This document shows, in pieces, positions 1 to 11,220 of a stretch of 64,000 nucleotides of DNA. Made by a program: the position numbers and the translations under genes. Each line of letters begins with the position of its first letter. Position 1 is the stretch's first letter. Source of the DNA: Laburnicola sp. R22_1 (lineage: Eukaryota > Ascomycota > Dothideomycetes > Pleosporales > Didymosphaeriaceae); NCBI GenBank assembly GCA_014281115.1, contig JACONQ010000006.1, positions 1,860,001 through 1,924,000 of the forward strand. The letters are read 5' to 3'. The notes below the pieces were generated by a model that worked only from the letters and a program-made list of their open reading frames with translations, was not told where the DNA came from and made no database searches.

Positions 1-96
1 CTCATCGAAGCCGCTGTGGTCCACCGCCGGCACGGGCATCGGCACTGGGACCACGGGCGAGACACCCTTCTCCGTCTCCTCTGGTCGTGTCGCCAT
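1..96 (-). CDS. 5' end of an unidentified gene, cut by the window edge
   Basis: An ATG at 96-94 on the minus strand opens a frame that stays open for all 32 codons to the window edge, so only the N-terminus is visible. The peptide is acidic and then rich in proline and valine (several PVP and VPV runs) and ends in HSGFDE. No signal peptide or known domain can be seen in so few residues. An N-terminal disordered segment of this kind is common in fungal transporters and regulators, but that does not identify the gene. The region to its right would hold its promoter. It is called a CDS because of the clean open frame and codon choice, not from homology. Confidence 0.45.
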   Translation of the reverse strand, partial: MATRPEETEKGVSPVVPVPMPVPAVDHSGFDE

Positions 97-1087
97 GACT
101 ATCTTGACTGGATGGACGCACAGTAGCTAGGCCGTGGGCATGTCTGGAAAGCGAAGGAGTGTCAGCTTGTCTCCAGCGCCACCCCGCGGCGCGATGGCAA
201 AATCGAGACTTGCCGGGGTGCTCCTGATCTCCTTATGTGACGTTATACCACAAGGAGCAGGTAGACGGTTCAGGCAACTGGTGAAGGCGTTGCAAAGCCT
301 AGAGCGGCCCACCAGGCGAACTACGCGAGCGGCTGACGGTACGCGAGATGGGGCAAGGCTCCGGGCTGTCGATCCGAATCCAGGAGGATGGGTTTGCACA
401 CGTGCGACGTGGGATAACAAGTGTATGTCGGTATGTAGGTATGTGGTGTTTGTAGTGTTTTTTTGTATACGATTCCAGACGATAACAGGTGCGACCTACT
501 ATGCGGACGAGACAGTGGGTGTTGTTCTGCGACGTGACTTCCCAAAAGCGAACGCACGACCGACACAAAACTCACTTAATTCTGTTTATACTCGGCTCAA
601 CCCCCGTCAATCGCAAGGGACCAAGTACAGACGCTGAGACTCAACAGCAAGCAAGCAAAAAGGGCGTGACAGAGCAAGTAAACAAAAGGCGCAACAGGGC
701 AAGCAAAAAGGGCGTGAGAGTGTCACCGACGGCACAGAATAAAGGGGCGGAACGTCGAGCGAAGCGCACAAACCTTCATCTTATATAAGAAAAGTGGAAT
801 TAGGCACCAGTCATTGCGTCAAATGTGATGTTTTGCAAAAAGGTCTGCCTGGCATACGAGGGCTAAAAGAGATGCATCGTTTATGAGGTAGCCTGATCGG
901 GAGGCGAAATGCGAAATGCGAAATGCGAAGGAATGATGAAAAGCGGACGGACGATCGGACGGACGGAGATTCCTATCCTTCTTCCAATTCCATCGCAAAG
1001 TCGCCCCTCGACGTAAACATCACCATATCTCATCAAAAAAGGCATCCAATCCAGGCTGCTTTTGTGCAACCATCCACCTAAACCACC
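97..1087. other. Intergenic; short tandem repeats, no gene seen
   Basis: The space separates the partial gene at the left edge from the 3' end of the S58 peptidase gene. Open frames here have no recognisable domain and look like chance. It holds a three-unit tandem repeat at 650-720 and a small run of GAAATGC units near 907-928. The left part is presumably the promoter and 5' leader of the leftmost gene. Confidence 0.5.
650..720. repeat. Three-unit minisatellite, about 23-25 bp per unit
   Basis: Units starting AGCAAGCAAAAAGGGCGTGA, then a diverged middle unit with AGCAAGTAAACAAAAGGCGC, then a third close to the first, lie head to tail. Nothing suggests coding function. Confidence 0.7.
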
Positions 1088-2305
1088 TCACAAATACTTC
1101 TGCATCAACTCCTTCACGCGCCCCAAATCCAACGCATCCACCCTCGCGTTAAACCCCTCCATGCTCTCCGCCATGCACACGGCATTCAAAATGCTCTCCT
1201 CGACCGCATCCGCCCCAGCCTCAAACAGCGCACTAATAGTCGCGTCCTCCACCATATCGATGCTGTGTTCCCTGGGCGTCCACCGATCATGATCGTTCTG
1301 CACCTCGGCCTCGGCCGCCGTCGAAAACGCCAAAAAGATGTCCCCAGAGGGATTCGCGCCCCAGCCTCCCGCCCGCGAAAGCCCGACGGTAGCACGCTTG
1401 GCTAGCCGTTGGAGCTGCGTAGGGTGAAGCGGTGCGTCGGTAGCCAAGATGATGATGATAGAGCCATCCTTCTTGTCCTTGTGCGCAGCGATGTTTTTAA
1501 AGAGGAGGGACGCTTGTGCGAGGAGCGAGGGGTCAGAAGGGTCTTTGCGCGCTTTGCGCTCTTGCTCTTCGAAGATGAGCCGCCCAATTGGTGCGCCGGA
1601 GATGGTGAAGTCTCTCATGGCGCCGTAATTGGCTTGGATGAGCGCCGCGACTGTGTAGCTCTTTCCTGCTTCGCTGGGTACGATGCGGCTGCTCGATCCT
1701 GTTCCGCCCTTGAACCAATGCGCAATCATGCCCGTGCCGCCGCCTGTATTGCCTTCTGGTACAGGCTCGCTGCTCGCTTCGTCGATACCCTTCACGATGT
1801 GCTGCGGTGTGACGGCGAACTTGGCGATATCGTGCAGATAACCGTCGAACGTTTCGGCCACGACGGGCGTAAGGAACCAATCCACCTTGCCCTGCTTATC
1901 CGCATACTCGCGAATGCCATACTCATAGATGCCATTGTACGCTGCACCGACGCCGAAGCTGCCAGTAATGACAATGGGCGAGTGCAGGAGACCTGTTTCT
2001 TCGATCCAGTGGCTGCCTGTCATTTCGCCGGAGCCATTGAAGCGAAAGATGCCGGCGAAGCATGCTTTGTGGAACCAGTCTTTGCGGGGCAGAATAGTCG
2101 TCACGCCCGTGTTGATTGAATTGGCTGCTGCATCAGGGTGGTTGGCAGAGGAGTGAATGGACTGAGTAGACACGAGGACGCCGGGAATGTCTGTAAGGCT
2201 GTTCTTGGGTCCCGTTTGGTATCGGCCTAGATAGACCGTGGGAAGCAGGTCGCGGACGCGCTGGCGGGGTTCTGGTGCGGCAGTGGGAGACGTTGCTTGC
2301 GACAT
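1088..2305 (-). CDS. S58 family (DmpA/BapA-type) aminopeptidase
   Basis: A single-exon frame of 405 residues from ATG 2305-2303; a more upstream ATG at 2365 would only add 20 basic residues and is less likely. The family are N-terminal-nucleophile hydrolases (L-aminopeptidase/D-esterase, beta-peptidyl aminopeptidase). They cleave themselves into two chains, and the new N-terminal serine is the nucleophile. Family landmarks are all visible: GNTGGGTGM at about 186-193, the [10 protein letters not shown] loop at 199-207, and [15 protein letters not shown] at 279-293. Self-cleavage is predicted between Gly281 and Ser282. [22 protein letters not shown] (308-329) is also family-typical. Length agrees with the 370-400 residues usual in the family. 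No signal peptide is seen, so the enzyme is probably cytosolic. Substrate cannot be read from sequence. Confidence 0.93.
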   Translation of the reverse strand: MSQATSPTAAPEPRQRVRDLLPTVYLGRYQTGPKNSLTDIPGVLVSTQSIHSSANHPDAAANSINTGVTTILPRKDWFHKACFAGIFRFNGSGEMTGSHWIEETGLLHSPIVITGSFGVGAAYNGIYEYGIREYADKQGKVDWFLTPVVAETFDGYLHDIAKFAVTPQHIVKGIDEASSEPVPEGNTGGGTGMIAHWFKGGTGSSSRIVPSEAGKSYTVAALIQANYGAMRDFTISGAPIGRLIFEEQERKARKDPSDPSLLAQASLLFKNIAAHKDKKDGSIIIILATDAPLHPTQLQRLAKRATVGLSRAGGWGANPSGDIFLAFSTAAEAEVQNDHDRWTPREHSIDMVEDATISALFEAGADAVEESILNAVCMAESMEGFNARVDALDLGRVKELMQKYL

Positions 2306-3155
2306 TGTAAAATTGAAGGGGCGAAGTTTAGAATGCCTTTTTCTAATGAAGATGTGGGATGGCACTGCGCGTTCGTGGGAGTCATTGCTGCTGCTTCAAC
2401 AGTCTTAGTGAATGGAGCGATGTCTTCGAACTGACTAGCATGTTAGCTTTGATGCCAGTGAGCGTGTAATAAGAGTCATAGCTGGAGCTTCGAGTACAAG
2501 TAGACTAGCGTCGTCTGATTGGAGATTAGCGTACCCGCACAATATCACAGTGTGAGACTCACAGGTGCTGCGACTGTTTAACAACAAGCGTTCCTTCCAC
2601 TATAGCTAGGACCCGGCAATATGAGGGTGGCTGACTCCGTTTCTTTGGATGCACGTATTGGAGCGTGGATGAACCACAAGAGCGTCGTCCGAGGATCTCT
2701 CACCCGAGAGATAATTGAGAGGTCATGTAGAACTATCCCGCCTAGGCACGGACTCAGATGGAGGTATACTGGAACGTAATGCCAGATCCGACAGCGTGGT
2801 CAAGGATGGCAATACGTTCTTCATCAGGGTATTGAGCCGCAGGGTACATAGCACACACCCATTCATGCGGAGCCCAGACTAGAGGATTGTGATGAACTTC
2901 ATAAGTTAAATATTACTATAACACTAGTATTGCGTATAATCGTCGCATCGTCGCATCGTCTCAAGACTGGGTTTGCAACATGAAAGGAAGAAAACACGTT
3001 GAACAATTTCTGAATTACAGCAAACCGAAAGAGCCAGTTCGGTTTGCCCCGCCATGTCGGAATCCTGAGCACGGTGCTCTCAAACACTCAGCAGCTAGTG
3101 TTATGACGGCCAACCTTCGATAACTAAAGTGGGTGGTGTTGAAGTGATGTGTGAC
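2306..3155. other. Intergenic, no gene seen
   Basis: This lies upstream of the S58 peptidase and downstream of the 251-residue membrane protein, both on the minus strand. It contains only short frames without recognisable domains and a doubled GTCGCATC motif at about 2942-2958. Confidence 0.5.
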
Positions 3156-3911
3156 CTAAGGACGGTACGGCGGAGGTGGGTCGTCGTCCCTGTCCTCGCC
3201 GAGTGCCGTAGACTCCGAGGGTGCGTAGTGTGTTGCATGGCCAGGCGGCTGATTATACGTCTCCCAATTGTCATCCACAGTCTGTCTCCCGCCGTTCGAC
3301 CCTGCGCCGTATGTAGGTGTCATTGGAGAGTGGCCGAGTGCGGGCGACGATACAGCAAAGCCAGCGTTGCCGTACGGGTAGTTCATGGGCGACTGAGGAA
3401 TCGGCGAGAGATTCGACGCCTGTAGGCGCGGCGGGCGAGGTGCGTCGGTCTCGAGATTGCTGGGTCTGAATCCGTTCGCGATTGGCATGCGTGAGATGGT
3501 AGCCATGGAGTCGGCACGCTGCAGCGGTTGTATTATGAGGGGCGGCTGCTGCTGGGGAAGCGGACGTCGCGGGATCATGAAGGGCTGACCCTGGGTAACC
3601 GGCCGCACATGGTGTTGTTGATGAGGACGCGGCTCAGTGTGTCGATGAGGTCGTGGCTCAGTGTGTCGATGCTGAGGATACGGCGGTTGGGGTCGTGGTT
3701 GTGGGGCGTGGCATGCGTACTTGTGCTGTGGTATAGGCGCATGCTGCGGCGGGTGCGAGTGCGGATAGCTAGGCGGAGTCGTGCCAGGGAAGCTGTTATG
3801 TCGCCGGTGCCGGGCGTCCTCCTCTAGCTTCTTCTTCAAGTTCTTCTTCTTGTGGTAGCGGTGTACGAGGTAGCCGCCCGCAATGATCTCCAGTCCGCCA
3901 AAAATGACCAT
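3156..3911 (-). CDS. Membrane-anchored proline-rich protein with C-terminal PPxY motif
   Basis: A 251-residue frame starting at ATG 3911-3909. Residues 1-16 are hydrophobic (VIFGGLEIIAGGYLV), followed at once by a strongly basic stretch (HRYHKKKNLKKK) as expected just inside a membrane. The rest is low-complexity cytosolic tail rich in Pro, His and Gln, with a doubled HTEPRPH unit near 82-95 and PPPPYRP at the C-terminus. PPxY motifs bind WW domains of Rsp5-type ubiquitin ligases, and the layout of one membrane segment, basic flank and PPxY tail recalls fungal RCR proteins. That is a resemblance of layout only. The membrane segment sits at the very start, so an upstream exon adding an extracellular part is possible. 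Function unknown. Confidence 0.7.
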   Translation of the reverse strand: MVIFGGLEIIAGGYLVHRYHKKKNLKKKLEEDARHRRHNSFPGTTPPSYPHSHPPQHAPIPQHKYACHAPQPRPQPPYPQHRHTEPRPHRHTEPRPHQQHHVRPVTQGQPFMIPRRPLPQQQPPLIIQPLQRADSMATISRMPIANGFRPSNLETDAPRPPRLQASNLSPIPQSPMNYPYGNAGFAVSSPALGHSPMTPTYGAGSNGGRQTVDDNWETYNQPPGHATHYAPSESTALGEDRDDDPPPPYRP

Positions 3912-6091
3912 GATGCCAGCTGTTAGTTTATCGCCACGTCAGGCAACACGCGTAAGTGGGTCGGGGACCTCAGACAGCGTCGAGGCCTGGGATCTGGGGA
4001 GTAGAGGAGAAGAAGAAGGTAGGGCCGTGACGATGAGGTGATCGTTGGGTGCTCAGCCTCCTCTGCTCAGCACAAAGAAGGCGAGCGTGGCGGAGCCTGA
4101 GGTGCGCCCACTGCCAGCCAATCATCGCTCATAACTGCCCAGGGAGCAGCTGCATTCAAATATGCTCAGACGTGCAATCGCACGCCGGATAGCATCAGCA
4201 TCACTACAAAAAGCATTCTGGTAGGGTTGGTAGCCATTGTATTCGTCGTGGGGGGAGAGGTGTACACCTAACCTTAAGAAGACCTCGGGACCTCGGGATG
4301 TCTTGTCACACGTGACCTCGCTTGGTGAACGCACAAATGTTTCGTGAACCTGAACGCACCCTCTTCATCTCTCGCGACTCGGCAGCCTCCGCCAGGCGGA
4401 ATTAGATGGGTGCTTCATCTGCCTGAAGCATCAAGGGGTCGATGTACTGTATTCGGGTGCAAGCTGTAGCGGGGATGCCCCGTTCGAATTTCGCGCTTAG
4501 ACTGGTCCTTGTAAGATTTCCGATTTAGGCTCGTCGCATTTTTCCAGAACAAAAGAGACCGCTGCATCAGTGCTACATTAGCACGCGACATCGGATTCTG
4601 GGGAACCGCACATCCCTGGCTGCGCGCAAAAAAAGAGCTGCATTGAGATTACCCAGACTTCAGCCGGCGATTCGATTAACTGTTCGCGCGGCTTTGCCCC
4701 TTTAAGTGGCCCTTTCGCCTATTCAATTATCGTCCATTCGATCTCATCCTTCGCTGCCGAGTGGGCAATGGAAACCAGGTACCTCTACTGTGTCGGCTTG
4801 ACGTTCTTAACCGTATACAAGCCGGCTGGCATGTAGAAAGAGCATCGATACAGCGCATTTATCAACATTTCCTCGAACTTGAAGATTTTGATCGAAGATT
4901 GTACACCGAGGTCGAAGGGCGCGAACGTTTCGATAGAGACCCCTGCAGTAGTCGAACCGTAAAATGCGGAGCAAATCCCTAGCCTACGGCACGACTGCCG
5001 GTACTCGGTAGTCACAGACCGGCTCCCGCAACGCAGCTGATGCTCAATGCAGGCTCACAACAGCTATCACTGTGACAGGAAGCTTGACTTGAAAGCCATC
5101 AGCTTGTACCCGCTCGCTTAGCACTCTTGTTTATGCTTTGGGCTTTAAGATATAACTTGCCGCTATCTATTTGGCGGTCTCAATGTGATCGACCGCATAG
5201 AGATCCAGTGTACCGGTGCATATGAAGCACCGCGCCCGCGGTACATAACAGCCGCATAACCGGTCAGCTCAGAAGTAATTGTGGAAGGTCATCCGATAGT
5301 TTGTCATTTAACCAAACCGCTCCATGGTCTTTTACTCCCGAGGTCAGTAATTAGGCATGTGAAGCCGCGAACGGGCATCTTGGCATCTGTCCCAGCGTTT
5401 GCATGTCGAAGGCAATATCGCAAATTTCCTGGGTGCATGTACCACCGGGAACAAGCCACCTTCTATACTTGTAGGGAACTACAGACCCTTCTATTGTTGA
5501 ACCTGAGACTTATCGCTTCACTCCGCGGCGACTATTTGTCTGGAAGAGAAACATCGCATCTAGCCTATTCGAGCTGCCCCCGCCCTGTGTAACTCTGCTG
5601 ACGAGGACTCCCAGCCGCGAAATCCACCTTTTTGTTCGATTTTATTGGTCGTGGTTTTGTTTCCCAAGCCCAAGATTGGGCTGGGGTGTACAACACGGAT
5701 GTACCATGTCTTCCCGCCCGTGCACCTTGTTCCTGGTTTCGCATATCTTGTCAGCCGCGTGCGTGCTGCAGGAGCAAAACACTTTTCCCCATAAGCAAAG
5801 AACATTGCGTCTACACTCATCTACAGTATTTTTATACCGTTGTCTGGTCCACGGTGTTGTCTGTTGATTGAACTGCTACAGAAACGGCTCATCCATTCTT
5901 CTTCGCCTACACTACGAAACTACGCCTGCTACCCACAAGTCGGATTTTGGTACTCGATCGATAATCGACTCTTGAAAACACACATATCCCGTCAATCGCA
6001 GAGTATCATACCTCCGTACAACAAGCCTGTCTAGTCGTGGCATACAAAATCGAGGGATAGCGTGAGGGCGCGGTGGGGCGAGGTGACTGGA
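3912..6091. other. Intergenic, 2.2 kb without a convincing gene
   Basis: Several frames of 60-105 codons occur on both strands but none shows a domain, splice pattern or codon bias that I would trust. A near-perfect hairpin (arms CCCAAGCCCAA and TTGGGCTGGGG) sits at 5663-5686. The right end is the promoter of the CFEM receptor gene. Confidence 0.4.
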
Positions 6092-8109
6092 ATGACTGTG
6101 GCTGCCTTAACCGGGGTCATGCAGTGGTTCAAGGCACTGCTCGTGCTCCGACTTGCTTCCGCGGTGCAGGTAGAAGCGCAGAACAGTACCGCACTTCTAC
6201 AGTCCGCTCTGAAACAGTTACCGAAATGTGCTGTAAGTTGATACTAAAAACAAGACCGTCATTACGATAGCTGATGTCTCTAGATCAATTGTCTTGTGTC
6301 GTCAGTGTCAGAATCGACCTGCGAACTGACTGACTTCTATTGCATTGCGCATGATGCACGATTGAATGGGCAAATGGAGTCGTGCGTACAAGCAACTTGC
6401 ACGATCCGTGAGTCACTAAGTACGTTGGTCTAGCTGCAACTATACGAACATCTACTTACACATGCAGCTACCAAGAAATTTACGGTCACTGCATATGGAC
6501 TGCCTGTACGCGACCACACGAAGCTAATTTCCTACACCGGAATGATCGGTGGCGGATTTGCACTTCTCGCCGTCATACTGAGACTGTTTGCTCGATTGCC
6601 GTGCTGCGGTGGTACGTGGGGCTACGATGACTGGGCAATGTTGGTGACAATAGTCAGTGAGCCCCGTCCATAGTCGGAACACAACTGACGCGAACCAGAT
6701 ACCTGTACTACCACTTACCGCCCTATCAGTCGTCCGTACGTGTAACCTCTCTCAAAACCATTAACCCGGTAAGCTGACTGCAGCAAGTCGCAAACGATGG
6801 CCTTGGCAGAGATATGTGGATGGTTGATTTCGACAATATAACAAAGATACTTCACGTAAGTTCTCGCCGAATATGTAATATGAATGCATCTAATCAGAGC
6901 TTCCTTAGATATACTATTTCGACGAAGCCTTTTATCTTTCTTCGATTGCTTTGACAAAGATATCGATCTTGTTGTTTTACCTGCGCATATTCCCGAATCT
7001 TCGATTCCGACGACTAGTTTATGTCGCAATCGCCTATTGCGTAGGGTACATCCTGAGCATCATCATAGCCCTCATCTTTCAGTGCAAACCCCTGAATTTG
7101 GCGTGGACCCGTTGGGATGGCGAACATCCTGGAAAATGCTTCAACCTGAATGTTCTGGGTTGGATGGCTGCAGCGCTTAATATCGTTGGAGATGTAATGG
7201 TCATATGTCTGCCGATGCACGAGATAAGGAAACTGGCAATGAGCCGGCGCAAGAAGGCAGGTATCATGCTTATGTTTCTGGGAGGAGGCTTGTAAGTTAC
7301 AGGTACTCTTTGCGGGTCTTTCCCTAACTCAAATACCCAGCGTTACGATCATCAGCATGCTCCGCCTCAAATACATGATCCAGTTCGCCAACTCCCATAA
7401 TATCACATGGGACTATACTCCAATTGGGTACTGGTCGACTCTTGAGGTCCATGTCGGCATCATCATTGCATGCTTGCCCGCGATGCGCTCCCTCCAACGT
7501 CGTCTCTTCCCCAGCTCCAAATCTCCCAATAGTTACTACGTCGGACCATCCGGTGGATACGGCTATAAATCTAAAGGCGGCAGTCCCTTTCCGTCGATAG
7601 CGAAGTATAAAGGAGGTCACGTCGATCTCGTGACGGCGGCATCGCAAACCTCGATGATGCGCAGTCGTCATCGCTCCAAGAGCGAGAGTGAGTTCATTCA
7701 ACTGGAAGAATACGAATCTCGGCTTGGTGAAAAGCCGCCTTCACCAAACCCAGAAGATCCATATAACCACGGCGGGTTGAACACTACACAAGTGGAACGC
7801 GGTTCTATCCACACCGATGACGGCGCGGGGCTGCTGCCAATCCAAGGTACACGCCGTCTTCCTCCACCTAGGACGACATATCACCACGATGGGAGGAGCA
7901 CCAACTCGCCGGCTCCACAAGTCATCACAGTGAGAAAAGATTATACTGTCACGGTGGAGGTAGGTCCGGACCGGCTGAGCTCTAGTCTGCCAAGGGAGAA
8001 CGATGATGAGCCGGAAATAGTTAGAGGACGGAGAGAGAGTAAAGTAGGACTGACGGGGTTGTCGGGGTTGAGAAGCAGAGAAGCAAGTCGGCGGAGATCT
8101 GGCCGATGA
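6092..8109 (+). CDS. CFEM-domain Pth11-like seven-transmembrane receptor
   Basis: Seven exons join in frame to 572 residues: 6092-6232, 6284-6419, 6468-6652, 6699-6735, 6788-6855, 6909-7291 and 7341-8109. Introns are 46-53 nt with consensus ends; the fourth intron acceptor (6787) is the least certain. The N-terminus is a signal peptide followed by a CFEM cysteine module (LPKCAINCLVSS... TCELTDFYC... SCVQATCTIRESL). A seven-helix rhodopsin-like domain follows, with GGTWGYDDW, ANDGLGRDMW, TKISILLFYLRIF and CWSTLEVHVGIIIAC-like segments. The tail of about 200 residues is basic and disordered. Such proteins are fungal plasma-membrane receptors; Pth11 senses surfaces in Magnaporthe. Six CFEM cysteines are visible rather than eight, and the second Cys of the usual CxC is Ala. 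Ligand unknown. Confidence 0.93.
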
Positions 8110-8176
8110 TTGATAACTATCAGTAATATTAATTATCATTTCCCCTCACACCATGATTGTCTACCATTCCAGCGTA

Positions 8177-8224
8177 GTCGACGTAGCGCAGTCTGGGAGG
8201 CAGCCTACGTAGTGCTACGTCGAC
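8177..8224. repeat. Perfect 11-bp inverted repeat between convergent genes
   Basis: GTCGACGTAGC at 8177-8187 faces GCTACGTCGAC at 8214-8224, with a 26-nt loop. The right arm overlaps the stop codon (TAG, 8217-8215) of the minus-strand 2EXR-like gene, and the receptor gene ends 68 bp to the left. It could act in 3'-end formation of either transcript; that is inference. Confidence 0.6.
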
Positions 8225-9031
8225 CCCCACGATATAATACGCCACCAAACAGCCATGCGTGAAACAAGCAAACGAAGGAACCAAACCCGAACACTTTGCC
8301 ATTGGTGGTTGTAGGGCCAGGGACCGACGATTTCTATCGTTATAAATTTTTCACCGAGGATGTTTGGGTTCAAGATGACTTGCTCCACTTCTGTCGTTCC
8401 AATTCCAGGCCATGTAGCGGCCTGAACGCCCCTGAAAAGCTTGGTAAGGTCCGTCGATAGATCTCTATCCGGAGATGTAGGCGTTACGTCTATGCGTGGG
8501 GAGTAACGCATATGCTGAATGAGAGGAAGAATGTCGATCATATCGCCGTGAACCGACATCCCCGAGAAATCGACTAACAGTTTGGCAATCGCATGCTTGT
8601 TTGCCTCGTCGTTCATCGGGAAGAAATCGGACAAGAAACCAGCCGCACGTTCGCATTCGATATAGAGAGTCGTTTTCGCAAAGTATATTGGCCGGTATTC
8701 GGAGCGGAGTTGGCGACAGACAAGTGTGAGGGAGAGGAACTCAGGACGCGTCACAGATGAAGGGAGGATATCATGTTGCCGACGTATAGCCCCAGCGTGG
8801 AGAGGCCCTTGTATTGGTTCGAGCGTAACCTTCTTGAGCGATTCTTCTGTTGCATAGAAGTAGATGATGTTTCGGATCTCTTAAGCGCAGGTATTAGATT
8901 AGGTTACGAGAACACAAGATAGACCCGATGAAGGGAAAATTACCTCCGGGAATTTTAAGCAGCCGACATGGCGGCGCAGGATGCTTCTTCGGCTCGAGTT
9001 CACCTGAGCTGGTGATAAAGGTTGAGTCCAT
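8215..9031 (-). CDS. 2EXR/F-box-like protein, first of a tandem pair
   Basis: Two exons, 9031-8944 and 8879-8215, with a 64-nt intron (GTAATT donor, TTAAG acceptor), give 250 residues. The joined N-terminus reads CRLLKIPGEIRNIIYFYA across the splice, which is the F-box-like LPxExRNxIY core of the 2EXR family. After about 40 residues comes SLTLVCRQLRSEYRPIYF, the second conserved block. These proteins are numerous in Dothideomycetes and their role is unknown; F-box-like helices suggest adaptor function in ubiquitin ligation, but no substrate is known. The remaining C-terminal half has no motif I recognise. The neighbour at 9258-10072 has the same two blocks and the same intron position, so the two are tandem duplicates. 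Confidence 0.85.
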
Positions 9032-9257
9032 ATCAATGGGGATATTCTGGTTGTGGTCGATTGATCAATGTAATGGTTGTGGGTACATCATATTATATAC
9101 TGCCAGCCGCGAAAAGTTATCAGTGCGCGGGCTGCCCAGCTGCGCCTACGTATCCATCGCGGCCTATCCCCACCGGGAACTGCCCCTTCAATTATTACAT
9201 CTTCGCCAGATTTTCACTCACTCCGCCTCAAGTGCGAGAGACTACACCCACCAAAGC

Positions 9258-10072
9258 TCATTTTTTGTCGATGTTGACCTGCACCAACACCTTCCGAAAG
9301 GCAAGACTCATTCTCTGCACCCATTCGTCTCTGCACCTCTTCTTCTCCGGATTCTCCGAAAAGTTCCGGACGAGACCCCAAGGTTTGTAAGGTCCAGTAT
9401 CTGTTGTAAACACTCGCGGTGCCATCATCATCCACTCCTCGGTGTACTCACTCCTGACGTAAAAAATTATCTCCAAGTTGTTTTCTCGCGGCTTGAGCGT
9501 AACGCGTGAGACCGCAACAACAATATTGTCGAACCATGGACCAGGACGCACATTCAGTATGGCGTTAAGATCGTGTTCGCATGATTTGTCGATGCCACAC
9601 ATTGGACGTATGTCGAGGTTCGGGAAGTTGCGCAAGTGTTGGAGAAGGCCAAGGAGATTGATCTCTCCGACGGGCAGGTAGTACTGAAAGTCGGTGACAA
9701 TGTTTGCGTGCGAATTTTTCCGTGTGGCAAGACAAAGGCCCCGATGAAAGCATATGTCTTCAGGAGACTCATGCAAAAGACTGTGCTCTTCATGTAGATG
9801 GGGCGGAACTCGGAGCGGAGTAGGCGACAAGTTTGCGCAAGGCTGTGGAAGGAGGGTCTGCTATTTACCTTGGAACATGTAGCTTCGGAGTGAGGCGCTT
9901 GTGTCTTCGAGAGATTGGGGAGACCCAAAGGCTTGTCTTCTTGCGTATACGCATAGATGCGGTTGCGCAACCCTGTTTCGCGATGTCAGCAGTACCACAT
10001 GCTTGAGGTGGGACTCTTACCTTCGGGTAGCTCGAGAAAGGCACAATGTCCGCCGGTGGCGCTGCAGCACAT
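9258..10072 (-). pseudogene. 2EXR/F-box-like paralogue with a -1 frameshift
   Basis: Exon 1 (10072-10021) and exon 2 (from 9972) are separated by a 48-nt intron and join as FLELPEGLRNRIYAYTQ, matching the F-box-like core and intron position of the gene next door. The frame runs through SLAQTCRLLRSEFRPIYM and then leaves the conserved path. The homologous continuation (NSHANIVTDFQYYL through LLQHLRNFPNLDIRP to the TGA at 9258) lies one frame over. The switch falls at a run of five T (five A in the coding strand) at 9715-9719; one base appears to be missing. Either the gene is a recent pseudogene or the homopolymer was miscalled in the assembly. The start at 10072-10070 is the first in-frame ATG; the frame stays open further upstream. 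Confidence 0.75.
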
Positions 10073-10470
10073 GGCTTCCTTAGAAGCTTGGAATAGCGGA
10101 TTATGTGTCTGGGAGTGGCTGCAGTCGGGAGTAGTGATGTTTGTTGTGCTAGTGCGTGCGCTTTCTGAGTGGGGCAACAACGTGATAAGATTGGCGGCTT
10201 GCGTTTGCAGTTTGCTACACTTATTTCCAGTGAGAGATCAAAGTTGACGTTCACGATATATGACGTCACCGAGATGATACTTTTCACTGTCTCTCCCAAA
10301 CTCACTAGCGTCAACTCGATCCCCTCCAACTAGCAACTACTTCTTATTTTCAATTTACCACGCTTTCCTAATTGAACCATTCTTCTGGGATCGTAATAAT
10401 ATATGTCTTAGGAAAATGCGTCCGAGCTGCTGAACAAAACACCTAGGTAGAGGACAGCCTGGCCCATAAC
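10073..10470. other. Intergenic, nothing recognised
   Basis: Upstream region of the frameshifted 2EXR-like gene and 3' flank of the cupin gene. No motif or gene could be supported. Confidence 0.5.
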
Positions 10471-11220
10471 CTAGACCATCTTCCTCTTCGCTCTCCCTTC
10501 CAACTCTTTCCTTACTTCTGTTAATCTTCCCGGAGTGTACTTATCATAGAACGGCTTCAGCCCCACCAGCCCTGCAAGGGGCTTGAGGATAGCATACAGC
10601 CCATGCGTAAAATACCAACCAGCTGGGCCTGGTACGATAGATAGATAGGTGTCGGTATGCATCAGCACGAGGAGCTGCTGTAGGGGCAGTTTCCAGCCGA
10701 ATACCGCTCTATCGGCGATGGAAGCGAAAGCGTGACGGAAAAGTAGCTCTTTTGAGCCATCGGCTGATTGGAGAAAGCATTAGACGGTGGATTGTTGGGA
10801 AGCAAGATTCGGTAGTAAAGTCAATAACTTACCAGGCTCACTTCTCTCTTCCATCACCAAATCTCCTTCGTCTTCCTCATTCGGTTTAGCGTCAACAGCA
10901 GCTCTCATGTCGTGCACGACATTCTTCGGAATCAGCACCTCCCCGTCTTCTGATGTATACACCTTCCAAGTATTTCCCAGCCGAACTTTGACACGACCCT
11001 TCACAGCGCGCATAATTCCATCGTACTCCTCCTGCCAATGCGCGCCGACATGGAATTTGCTGCCCTGGGGAATGATGATGCGGCTGACACGATACGTCGT
11101 GGCATCGGTGGGGTAGATGAGGGTAACATCTTGTGTTGATTGGTTGACAGTGGTGTCGTAGCTAAACTTTGCGGCGCCGCTTGAGGGGTCGGTTGACGTG
11201 TCCGTAGGAGTGAAAGCCAT
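10471..11220 (-). CDS. Cupin-fold protein
   Basis: Two exons, 11220-10833 and 10763-10471, with a 69-nt intron (GTAAGT donor, ATCAG acceptor), give 226 residues. The centre holds a single cupin barrel: RIIIPQGSKFHVGAHWQEEYDGIMRAVKGRVKV followed by GEVLIPKNVVHDMRA. It has one histidine pair-like position (GAHW) and an acidic residue (EEYD), so metal binding is possible but not assured. The C-terminal 60 residues carry a hydrophobic stretch (WYFTHGLYAILKPLAGLVGL) and a basic end. That part is typical of a group of fungal cupin proteins of unknown substrate, some found in secondary-metabolite clusters. No such cluster is visible here. Start codon is the only in-frame ATG. Confidence 0.82.

Noticed and set aside
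1409..2119. A 236-codon plus-strand frame inside the S58 peptidase
   Set aside because: Antisense shadow of a gene with unambiguous family motifs.
4785..5015. 76-codon minus-strand frame with some protein-like phrases
   Set aside because: No homology recognised, no supporting splice sites; too short to call.
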